This document shows, in pieces, positions 34,784 through 45,001 of a stretch of DNA of 64,000 nucleotides (position 1 is the stretch's first letter; each line of letters begins with the position of its first letter). The translations under genes were made by a program, and so were the position numbers. Location: NCBI GenBank assembly GCA_037157565.1, contig JAZHRO010000054.1, positions 18,025,501 to 18,089,500 of the forward strand, written 5' to 3'. This DNA is from Thalassia testudinum (taxonomy: Eukaryota; Streptophyta; Magnoliopsida; Alismatales; Hydrocharitaceae). The notes beneath the pieces were generated by a model. It was given only the letters and a program-made list of their open reading frames with translations. It was not told where the DNA came from and ran no database searches.

Positions 34784-34935
34784 CCTAGGATTCATGCCAC
34801 ACCCTAGGATCTATCATTCAATCTAGTTTTCCAGTCTTAGGATTCATGCCATACCCTAGGATTTATCATTCAATCTAGTTTTCGGGTCCTAGGATTCATG
34901 CCATACCTTATGATCTATCATTCATCTCAGAGATG
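34784..34935. repeat. Tandem repeat of about 53 bp, three copies, in the LTR-derived element
   Basis: Each copy begins near CCTAGGATTCATGCCA, continues with ACCCTAGGATCTATCATTCA and ends near CTAGTTTTC. Copies start at about 34784, 34836 and 34889; the third is partly degenerate. Confidence 0.75.
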
Positions 34936-36254
34936 CATTAATGTTGGTAAATAACTAAGGGGAGCCACTCTACCCGGAAAATCAGGAGTAATGGGGGCGT
35001 GATCGGCAGGTCCACGTGCCTTCGCAACCCCCAAAGCCGCAACAGAACGAGGTCCTAACACAAGGATAAGTCACAATAAACCACTCAGAATAGGATACAA
35101 GTACTTTAAACAAGTAGAGGAACTAATTCTGAGAAGAACGAAATTTTAAACGCGGAGATCGGACCCTAAACGGGTCAAAAACGACAACTCTGACCCAAAT
35201 CAGACGTCTAGAACACCTTCCAGATGTCTTAAAAAAATGGTCCAGGTCATACCTCACTTCTGTGCTGCTCTTCAGACGTCCAGGATCCCGCTGAAGCTCT
35301 AGACCTAGTTCCGGACGTCTGACTATCACTCCAGACGTCTGGAGACGCTCTCCGCCATCTGGTGGTGTGCCCAGACATCTGATCTGCGTGGGAGGGCGTG
35401 TCCTCGCACGTTCCCGAAGAGAAACCTGCATGCGTACGCAACACTCCTCAACACGACACGTCTCAGAACTTCGACGGATCGGCCTACATGGCCACATCTG
35501 CAAAAGGAGGAAAATGAGAAATATCGTACCTTTCAGACATCTGGATCTCTCTACAGACGTCGCCCGCGTAGTCTGGACGTAGGTCCAGACATTTGATTCT
35601 GGGAAATTTCCCAGAATCAGGACCTCCTCACCTTTTTCCTGTTGCGCATGGCCGCGCCGCGCTCGCCCACCTGTTGCCTAAGCTGCAGCAGCACCAGGAT
35701 AACCTCCCCAACACCACGCTCCCGAAGCGCGCTCGTCGGACGGCCCTGGGCTGCTCCGGCGAGCTCGCTCTCTCTTCCTCACACGCTCTCCTCTTCTCCC
35801 CTCTCGCTGCACCTCCTCCTCTCCACACGCAACCGACAGCAGCTATTGCCCGCTCTCACGCTCGCACTGGAGGAAGGGGAAGACGGTAGGGTGGTGACGA
35901 GAGAGAGGGGAGAGGCAAGGGGGGTATTTGAAGGCGTGGGGGGGGAAGGTGTCCGCAAGACGGTGAGGGAAGAGAGAGAAGAAAAGAGGGCGGTGGGTTC
36001 AGTCTGCGCGCGCACGCACGCAGACTCGCAATCGTACGCACGCAAAAATTTATTTCCAGACGTCTGGACTAACTCCCAGACGTCTTAAAAGGTGTTTGAT
36101 GTTTCGGTTTTAACAACATAACAAACTCAAATGAAGTTTCGTCCCCAAAACTTGTGCTAACTAGGGTGCAGAAAAAGAACAATATATGCATAACTCGAAG
36201 AGGACCGAAGCCAGTTCGAAAAGACATACCCTCAAAGAGTTCCGGGTACCCAAG

Positions 36255-36372
36255 GAATGTGATTTATTTTACTGCTTTTTGGTTACTTTCTCGTTGAATG
36301 ACTGGGTCTTGGGATCAATTGAGTCGGTCCGATTCTCGTGTCATGTAGGGATTCGAGAATTGGGTCGTAACA
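36255..36372 (-). repeat. Right arm of the 118-bp terminal inverted repeat
   Basis: This is the reverse complement of 33340-33457 with about ten differences by eye. It ends GGGTCGTAACA directly before the target duplication TTACC. Confidence 0.85.
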
Positions 36373-36377
36373 TTACC

Positions 36378-37350
36378 TAAGAAATAGGTACTTCAAGGAT
36401 GAAGGAGGCTTGGTACGTGAACTAAATCACTCGTTTCTTGCATTAATTCCAACGCCTTCTTCTGTCTCTTCCCTCAGAGATTTCAGACCTATTGCTTGCT
36501 GCAATACTCTCTACAAAGCTATTTGAAAAGTGCATGCACATTGACTATGCAATGTGATGCTAAAGCTAGTGAACCTTTGCCAAGGTGCTTTCATCAAAGG
36601 AAGGAGTATCTCGGATTGCTCGCTTCTTACACAAGAATTTCTGATGGGTTTTCACGCGGCTGGAGCCTCCTCTAGGATGTGCATCAAAGATCAACATATC
36701 CAAAGCTTTTGGTTATGTCTGGAGGGACTTCATACTCATGATTTTCCTGGGATTTGGTTAAAGTGGATTTCAATGTGTATTTGGGATCCTTCTTACTCTC
36801 CACTTGTTAATGGCCATCCATCTAGCTTCTTTATTTCAGGGAGAGGTTTGAGGCAAGGGGATCCCTTATCCCCTCTTCTTTTTGCTCTTGCCATGAATGT
36901 GTTGTCCATATTTATTGACCATCAAGTAAGCACAGAAAGATTGCATCCAGCTTAGTTAGGGGTACCCCTTTCCCCACTCATCTTTTCTTTGCAGATGAGA
37001 TATTGCCTTGTTGTAAAGTGAACTTGGACTCTACAAGAGCAATCCACAATTCTCTCAATGCATTTGCTCGTCTCGGGCTTGAAGCTTAATGGTGCAAAAT
37101 GTCGAGTATATCTTCCCAAAAGATGCAGGAACAGATTGCCCATTTGTCTTCTTCTAAGTGATTTTGAGGGTTGTTTTCCTTGTCCCTACCTGGGAATCCA
37201 ACTAGTTGTAGGATGCGAGGGTAACCCGTATGCAACATTGGAAGATAAAATCCAAGACTTCCTACAAGGATGGAGAAAAAATAATCTCTCTAGATTAGGG
37301 CGTGTATGCAACGTTAAATGGGTTGTTGAAGGGCACCTACGAGTTTAGCT
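36378..37350 (+). pseudogene. LINE reverse transcriptase, central part
   Basis: Continuing from 33339: YFKDEGGLVRELNHSFLALI and FRPIACCNTLYKAI in one frame, then CQGAFIKGRSISDCSLLTQE, FISGRGLRQGDPLSPLLFAL and HLFFADEILPCCK. These are the standard L1 RT blocks (IPK..NP..FRPIS, QGAF..GR, GRGLRQGDPLSP, FADD). The second catalytic Asp of FADD is Glu here. Stops and shifts recur, so the enzyme is dead. The part after FADE (ARLGLKLNGAKCRVYLPK, CPYLGIQL) is the thumb region. Confidence 0.85.
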
Positions 37351-37539
37351 ATCTAATACCTTTGTAAAGAAATCTACCATCCAGAAAATCAAATGCTAGG
37401 TAGCAAATTTTATATGGCATGGGAAGAACCATCCTGTTGCATGGAGAGAGACATATGTAAACCCAAGGAGGAAGGGGGGCCTGGATAATGTGACCATGAA
37501 AAACTTCAAACATTAGCTTATGTGAAAATGACACACAGG

Positions 37540-38181
37540 ATCTGCACCTCCAATTCATTATGGGTAGATCCGATGCGGCAAAGTTACGGTGATCTTCGAT
37601 CCTTGGTGAGATCGGCCAATCACTCCAAAATATGGTCTACTCTTGTTACTACAAGACCATAGATAATGGATTTATTCCACATTAACAATAATTGGGCGTG
37701 GCCACTCTGCCTGAGAGGAGGCCTTTGTCGGCACTCTTACAAAGGGGTTAAGCACCCTAAGTGGAAGGTTGAATGGTCAAACTCCATACCCCCCAAATGG
37801 AGTTGCTACCTATGGTTATGCCTCAAGGGTAGGCTCTTCACAGCATCTAAACTTGCTGAGCGGCGAATTTCTACAGACTCTACTTGTGCATTATGCTCGA
37901 ATGACGATGAAACTACTGAACACATCCTCTGCCATTACACTTACATGCTGAGCGTATGGACTAAGGTTTGGGCTACAATCTCAGCAGGCATCCGGCTGCC
38001 TCCTATGGTCACCTTCAACTGGACTGATCACCATTATGATCAAGCTCACCCACTCTACCCGAAAATAGTTGCTGCAGTAAGTTGGAACGCATGGAAAGAG
38101 CGAAATCAGCGGAAGCAGGGCGAGGACTCTTCCCCGCCGTTTGCCTTGGCAACCTACATTTCCAGATTTTGTGTGATGTAA
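37540..38181 (+). pseudogene. LINE RT C-terminal zinc-finger (zf-RVT) region
   Basis: The open stretch 37666-38181 has WSNSIPPKWSCYLWLCLKGR, LFTASKLAERRISTDSTCALC, then ETTEHILCHY, which is the zf-RVT pattern PPK...LW.A...LLT...L..R.I..D..C.LC....E...H....C. It ends RFCVM at 38181. Function in plant L1 is thought to be RNA/DNA binding at the C-terminus. This last piece is open for 171 codons. Confidence 0.8.
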
Positions 38182-38309
38182 CTCTCTTTTGAGTACCTTG
38201 TATGGTACTCTAATTGTATTGTCTTTTTACCTCACGTACTGTTTGTAACTGGGCCAGTGGATCTTTTGAGTAATATATTACCCCTTACTCCAAAAAAAAA
38301 CAAAAAAAG
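38182..38309 (+). terminator. LINE 3' end and poly-A tail
   Basis: After the last LINE codon the 3' UTR runs to an A-rich tail (about 38292-38309, A9-C-A7). The tail fixes the LINE's 3' end and orientation. A matching target duplication at the 5' side was not found. Confidence 0.7.
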
Positions 38310-39298
38310 TAACTAAGAGATTAAAAGGAGTAAGATAATCAAGACCAGCAACAATCATAGAGGTAACAATGCTGTCGACTGTTATTTTTTATCGGCTATA
38401 TTCTAAACATCATGAGCAACGAAGAGAGGTGTATATTTGTTTGATGGAGTAAAAGTTCACGCGAAATGTTATATATACTTTAAAGGTGTATATTATCGGT
38501 GATATTTTTTATATTATATGGATAATATTTAATTTAAAATTAAATATCACGAATTTTAAAAAATAAGGAAGATAAATAACATATAAATTTATCCCTTAAA
38601 TTAGTGGAGACTTGAATTTGAAATCTATCATGCCTACTCAAGTGATATGAATCTACTCACTAACTATGCAACCTGACAAATTCAAATATCACAAATTTAA
38701 TTACTAAATATTACCGATAATATTTGATCACAATAGAAAAATTATCAATGTAATATAATTTAAAATTAAAATATGATTAATATAATTTAATTTATAATTA
38801 AAAATCACCGATATTATCTATTTTACGCCTAAATATCATTGATGCAACGAGGGAGGCATAAGGGGAAGGGTGCATGAACGTTTGGGTAAACTTTCATATA
38901 TATTAACGTAGATTTGTACGTATATGTGCACCACCGTTCTTTTTTCCGAGAAAGCACAAATCTTTCGTGGGTCATAAGTTCGCTGCTCTGCCTTTGATAG
39001 CTCGATGGACGGCTGCGCATCACTTAACAAAACTATCCTCTTTAGAACATGTTATAATTCATGCTGATATTTTTATGTTGTCTGCATCATTCTTCTTAAA
39101 TCTTTTACCATTCAATACAGAAATTACAGAAAATTGCCAAGGGTTGCCTGCGAGATCAGAAAATAAGGATATCCGGTCGGCAAGATTTAATAAATTGATC
39201 TTTTTTTGGAAAATATAAGAGATGAGAAATAATCTTATAGATGGAAAGTTTAACTGCTTAACAACGAGACACACATTGTAAGTGGGTCCAAAAAAAAA

Positions 39299-39335
39299 AA
39301 AACAAAGTTTGATGCATAAAATCAAACTTTGTTTT
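39299..39335. repeat. Hairpin with 14-bp perfect arms
   Basis: AAAACAAAGTTTGA and TCAAACTTTGTTTT are exact reverse complements separated by about 9 bases. This could be a small foldback repeat or a stray terminator-like hairpin; no gene ends here. Confidence 0.75.
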
Positions 39336-41366
39336 AAAGCTTTCATTACTTTTCTAGGTGTCTTTCTGTTCAATGCAGCATCTCAGAGGGTGATGTAAAC
39401 GATTCTGTTTAATTTCCATCATTTGCTTTTCTGTCCCCACACGCGCGCGCGCGCATGCACAAGCACAGTTAATTAGGTGAAGGAGATGCTATAAAGGTCC
39501 TTAATCTGCATTTCAATTCCAAGGCAGTACGTACTATTCTTTTTAAGTAACCAAGCAGGTAATTTTACTTGATATTCATCGGGGCTTGAGCAAAAATACA
39601 AAAATTCACACCACAGTGAGAAAGCCAGAACAAATAACTCACATTGCATCTTGGTATCGCACATCAAATATTATACATATCAGCTACAGAGCATCGGCAC
39701 TCCCACATTCTTGGTGAATGTATACTCTTGTTATATTCTTTACAAGATTTACTATGTACTCACGAAATATTATGTATAATTTATATAGACGCCATAAAGT
39801 GACCAAAAGTACTCGTTTCTAAGTTCCCCTTGAATGTATATACTCGCTGTTCCATCGCCATCTGACAAATATATCAGGGATTGTAACTGATATACTATGG
39901 GAATAGCTCTGATTACGATAATGATACATAGGGTATTCAAAACTCCACCCTATTTCCTACCCACAATCTTGTTATACAGTGCGAAGGGTCAAATTTTGAC
40001 CCTCTCTCTCTCTCTCAATTAAATAAAAAAAAAAAAGACGGGGAGGGTTTGAGGGTAAAGAGGGGGGTATAAAAATAACTTTCTTTAACTAATTACGACG
40101 GAGGTCCAAAGTTAAAGATTATCCGTGGAAAAGGATATTTTTTATTTTAATAACTTAGAATTTCTTTCAAGTAAATTGAATAAGGCACACCCTTCCCAAA
40201 ATATGTCTCTCAGATAATTATGAGGTTGGATGCAAACAGATATTCCCTCCTGCTGAAGTCAGAAAATGCGAAACACCACCTTTCGAGTATACCCTCATGT
40301 ACCGAAGGTTAAAGCCTCCAATCACTGATCTATTTGCTTTAATTTATGAGGCTAATCTTCTGATGAATCCAAACCTTCCTCACAATAAGCGATATAAAGA
40401 AAAGGTTGACTCCAGGTGTGTGAACTCGCACGGAACTCAAACCCATGTAACTGGACGTCAATGTTGCGAATTACATTATTTACTCTTTAGTTCTGGATTT
40501 AAGTTGATTTTAACTAGCTACCCCCAAGACCATCACAACGAGGATACGGGAAAATGTTTCAAATTTCGACACAAATGAAAAAAAAAAAACTCAAGTTGAT
40601 CAGCTTAGCAATCCTTATAATTAAATTATATCTTAAAGATGCATGCATGCTTTTCGACAATTCATGAGCGGATTACACTCCCTAGCTAACTAGGCTTCAA
40701 GCAAGAGCCAACAATAATTTAGTTTTATATATATATATTTCATCTCCTTTCCCATGAATTCATGTCACATCAATTACAATCCCTCATCAATTTGTTAATT
40801 CTTTTATGTAGCATTTATCTTCAGACATTAATTTTATAAGTGATAAAATTGTATGATAAATATGAAATTTTAAAGATTTTATTTTTACAAGAAATACCAG
40901 TTAAATCATAAGATATTTAAAAGAGATAGATATAAATTTTCTATCACACAACTTTGAAATAAATTTATCTCACTCTTCCTCCTTGAAGTGGATAATCTTA
41001 AAATTAAAAATTTTATCATGAGATTGTTGTAACTTAGAATTAAAATTTTCAAACACAACATAAATGATACAAACAAACAGTGCCTCTAGGGAACAACTCG
41101 ATCTACCACTCTGCACGAGACACTGGATTGGGCTGATCCTGTTGGTGGCCTGTCGGGGGATATCCTTTCAAATTAATTAATCTTAGTTCCTTGCAAAAAA
41201 AAAAAATTAATCTTAGTTGCCCCCGAGTAGTACTCCCAACTGCGCTCAATAGTGGCTGCCTTGGAAATTTGTCTATAGTAGCTGCTGCACGGCTTGCGTA
41301 TGGTCTATCAATTACTGTTTCGGCTGTATAATTTCGTCCTCATCAAAGAAGGGACGTATACGTTGC

Positions 41367-41458
41367 TGTAAATTATTGGAGTTTTCTTGTCAGTCGAATT
41401 AACTTATTTTTGTGTAAATTATTGAAATTTTCCTGTCGATCGAATCAACTTATTTTCA
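41367..41458. repeat. Two-copy tandem repeat of 46 bp
   Basis: The unit GTAAATTATTGGAGTTTTC... is repeated at 41413 with a few substitutions (shared GTAAATTATTG, TTTTC, GTC, TCGAAT, AACTTATTTT). Confidence 0.75.
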
Positions 41459-43540
41459 TATAATTTATTTTAAGATAAAATTTAAGCTTAGGATTAGTTT
41501 CGGGTTAGATTCTTGCTCTAGAAAATTACCGTAGATTTGTTAAACAGAGGAGAGTGAGAAAGTTAATTCTAGCCCAAAGCCTAAACCTTCAAAATAACCA
41601 ACAAGCTTCCTATGCCTTAAGCATTTTTATGATATAATTAATCCTGCATTCATTCACCTGTAGTTTACCTTTTATTACTCGAATTTTGTTTTCTTCATTA
41701 AAAATTCATATCTGATTTCAAGTAAAAAGGGAAAATATTAATTTCTTATATCTCCAAAGAAAAGAAATGAATAACTTAATCAAGAAACATCATCACTACC
41801 CAACTCACCCTATCATTCATTTCATCTTACTTAAGTTGATTTTCAAACTCAACAACACACACCATCAAACATCGACCATCTACCCTCCTTCCTTCCCAGG
41901 TCAGCTGCCCCCCTCCTTCCCTCAACACCCGTCCTCCCCAACTCGCAACCTCCTGTTCCTTCCTCCCCTTATGTGCACCCCCTACCCCACCACACACACA
42001 CAGCCCAACCTCCTTCTTCCCCAGACTAAAGCTCATCAAGGGAGTAGATGTGTGTGCATGTGTGTTACTCTCTCCCTTACCTCTTTTCTCTCGCACACAG
42101 GTGAGGGAAGAGAGAGAGTTTAGATTTTTTGTTTTTTTGAGGATACCATTGATATGGTTGTAATTATTAATTTTTTTATGATCATGGATGTAGATACTTT
42201 TTGGCTGCACATGGCGAGGAGTTACACAATAACCGTAATGAGACACAGGTCATATATGAGAGACACCTCTCTAGCAATAAAACAGTTTCAGCTCTGCCAT
42301 TTCTTTCACAGGCCCCCCAGACCACCAAGCCACAGCAGCCAACACTCTTCCCAAAAAAGCCCCATTTGTTATCCCCGTCGCCCTTCGCCAAATCGCACAC
42401 TTTCCTGGGACGAGTCGGTAGGACGTCCCCCGCTGCAATTTCTCTATACACCAATTAATTCCATCAACGGGTTGGAAATAGGCCAACTCTACTTCTCTCT
42501 ACACCACATACCGTTTGTTCCTACTCTTGTTTTGAAAAACTTAATCTTCCTCGTAGGAAGACTGGAACAAATAAAAGAAAGATTAAGAACTTGAGAAAAT
42601 TGGGTATATTTAAGGATATGAGCAGTTCTAATCGAGGGATTTCACCTTGCATGTGACGAAACGTGGTGCTCCTCTTTACCTAGTTTGGTTAGGTGTAAGA
42701 CCAAAGCTAGTCTTATAATGCTGCGCTCCACTGCAGAAGAAAGAAGTCAACTTAGGCAAAATAAAATGTATATATCGCTGAAATATTGACTTATACTAAA
42801 GAAAGAGCCACTTACACATCCAATAAATTCAAATCAACGATGATGTTGCTCTTTCACAAAAAACAAGGATATTCCTCCTTCATATAACCCAACTTCATTT
42901 GGTCACAAAACCAATTGTGTAACTTAAAAGACTTGTCGCTAAATGAAAGCATAAACGTAGTACATACCATTGAAAAGTTATAACGAACAAATTCATAAAG
43001 AGCAAAAGATAAGTGTAGATGGCAGATGCTCATAATCGGTATAGTCTCACAAACAAAATCAGGGTCAATATATTACCGCAGAAGCAAACACTTCAAAACT
43101 ACTCCATATACCACCATGTTAACAATCATGTTTAGAATGCAGGAAACTCCAACAAGTTCTGAAAATATCATTAGCCTGTTTAGCGGTAACACGTGACTTG
43201 TTTTCCAATCAGCAAGAACTACAAATAACTACATGAAAGATTAAAGAGATAGAACAAAAGTGCGTCGAGGTTGGGCCTTAGATCATGAAGAATCAGAGTC
43301 CACAGATATGATCCATATTCCAGTCCCTCGCCAAGTGATTACTTCTTAAAGCTAAAACATTTGAAATCAAATCACGAAAGAAACAAGTTAAATCCCATCA
43401 CATACGTGGCCAGCGGGAACGTGTTATTATAAAAAATGAGTAACCATGAAATATACCTCTGAGACCTAACATCAAGATGGAGTACAATCATCAATGCACA
43501 CTTCAATAAGAACATTAGAGTGCTTCATGCAAAGGGTAAC

Positions 43541-43916
43541 CTATCTTTTGCTCTACATTTATTGCACACACACTAACTTCGACATGGAAAATTTTTACAA
43601 AGCCACTTAATCTAATATATCCATGAAGAATAAAATTACAGATAGATCAACAAAACCCCAAACAGGAGGGGAACATGTAAAGAAGCACATCACCTATAAG
43701 ACAGCAGGGCACGCCAAAGAATCTAGAACCTCCAACAGGAGAAAACAATCATCCACCCTTTTCACAGCAAGCTCGACCCGTTCCGCCAGCCCTGCATCGC
43801 TTCTCTCTAATATCCATGCAACTGATCCTCTGCGACCAAGAACTGCAAGGGCCAAGTGCATTCTTTGGGAAACTTGAGGAAAAATACACGGTTACATATT
43901 GCATCCGCTTGTGACT
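43541..43916 (-). terminator. AP2A: 3' UTR and poly-A signal of the alpha-adaptin gene
   Basis: Downstream of the stop codon (43917-43919 in plus coordinates) the minus strand has an AATAAA at 43558-43563, about 355 bases after the stop, within the usual plant range. The cleavage site is not visible. A further intron in the UTR cannot be excluded. Confidence 0.5.
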
Positions 43917-45001
43917 TCATAGAAGCCCAGCAAGCATTGCACCGGGGTCATTTGGTGCAGCTGCAACTGCTACAGGAGACTGAGGTTGCTGAGGTGCATG
44001 CGGCATAGCTACAGGTGCTGCTGGGATGACAATTAGTTGCTCCTTCAGGAACTCCTTCAACCTACAGGAAGAATCGAGCGTCCATTGGTTAATGTTAATA
44101 TCTAGCAGTTGATTAGGGATGAGCAGGTCCCCATTTATCTATGATCTTCTTGAGGAAATATGAGATCAGAGCTTTCCAAACCTGCTATCATGCAGAATGG
44201 AAACACCAATAGATATCATTTACCAATACAAGGATGTTGCAACCACAACTTACTCAAGTGTCAAGGCTGGATCTCCTGATGCAACCGTCATCCTGAGCTG
44301 GGTTCTATCTGAAGGATCAGTCTCTATTCTTATCTGCAAATAGCAGAAACAAGATTGTCGAATGACAAGGCCAGATCATGATACCACAAATTTTCATTGC
44401 AAGCAAAATTACCAGCAGTAAAACAAGAGATTCAAATTGATCAAATTTCAAATTTCCCTATGGCAAAATGTCAAAGAAAAAAAAGGCTCACAAGTTTCCC
44501 ACTTGCATTGCTCAGTAGTAAACAAGTTGTGTGGAGTTATAAACCAAATCAGCGGCCAAAAGACTTTTCCAAAATAATGAAACGAATATTAGTTTTGTAA
44601 AATCAATGCTCATATTTGAAAAACATTTTCTAAAAAAAGAACCACAACTTGTGGCCTTTTGCGTGTGCATCTCATGTCAATTGTTGAGGTGCATGAAATG
44701 TTTTCCCCTAAATCCCTTCGAAACTGCATATTTGAAACGTACCAGACATATCATTGCTCGTGTGCTTTCTGAATAGAATGTAGTGCTTGCCACCAAATTA
44801 TTAGGATTTGTATCCTGAAAGGAAACACTAGATTGCTTAGTTGTGAAACAAAAATTGGTACAAGAAAAACTAGAGTGGAAGCAGCACATGACATCGGTAG
44901 TTTGGGAAAGAGGATCTTACTAGGCCTGGGGTAATGCCTAAGTGAAGACTGGTGAATAGACTGGCCATTTCAGGTAGCGACAATGGCCTTACACCCCTAA
45001 C
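43917..45001 (-). CDS. AP2A: Alpha-adaptin appendage, platform side and C-terminus (four exons)
   Basis: Exons: 44921-45001 ([20 protein letters not shown]), 44743-44814 ([17 protein letters not shown]), 44254-44333 ([20 protein letters not shown]), and 43917-44061 ([20 protein letters not shown] with a Pro/Ala tail ending [10 protein letters not shown]). The last codon is followed by TGA. This is the appendage platform, which binds accessory proteins in the family. Confidence 0.93.

Larger units (their letters stand above)
33340..36372 (-). mobile_element. LTR-derived element with two inverted copies of the same LTR end
   Basis: This 3,033-bp unit is flanked by the duplication TTACC (33335-33339, 36373-36377). 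From 33340 to about 36115 it is a diverged Tekay-like LTR read on the minus strand. About 36116-36251 matches the host family's internal end next to the 3' LTR (compare 24188-24320). From about 36252 to 36372 it ends with an inverted copy of its own first 118 bp. Both ends are therefore U5 ends, starting TGTTACGACCC in each inward reading. A normal LTR element would have one U3 and one U5 end. It sits inside LINE RT. GACGTC palindromes are abundant. Confidence 0.8.
4740..38309 (+). mobile_element. L1-type LINE split by nested insertions
   Basis: This non-LTR retrotransposon survives in three blocks on the plus strand: 4740-5598, 31600-33339 and 36378-38309, about 4.5 kb in total. In order they encode an ORF1 DUF4283-like RNA-binding region with a zinc-knuckle-like end, a basic ORF1 tail, an apurinic-type endonuclease, reverse transcriptase and a C-terminal RT zinc finger, then a poly-A tail. 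The order is that of plant L1 elements. The blocks are separated by two LTR-element insertions, each flanked by a perfect 5-bp duplication of LINE sequence (CAAAG and TTACC), which proves the blocks were once contiguous. All coding regions carry stops and frameshifts. I could not define the 5' end or the LINE's own target-site duplication. Confidence 0.85.
38310..43540. other. AT-rich intergenic region
   Basis: No gene supported. Short ORFs (for example 41767-42123 and 42154-42594) are Ser/Pro-rich or AT-driven and match nothing I recognise. Contents visible by eye are a perfect hairpin at 39299-39335, a CG dinucleotide run near 39440-39455, a CT run near 40003-40016, a two-copy 46-bp tandem repeat at 41367-41458 and poly-A stretches. 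It separates the LINE from the 3' end of the adaptor gene. Confidence 0.5.

Noticed and set aside
35593..36088. Open frames of 98 and 148 codons
   Set aside because: GC-rich LTR sequence, overlapping frames on both strands, no family resemblance.
33340..36372. Cut-and-paste DNA transposon with 118-bp inverted ends
   Set aside because: The interior is a Tekay-like LTR with the internal end of that element; the duplication is 5 bp with TG...CA ends, as for LTR elements. No transposase is seen.
39435..39460. CG-alternating run as possible Z-DNA or CpG signal
   Set aside because: Only about 16 bases in AT-rich intergenic DNA with no gene next to it; an ordinary microsatellite.
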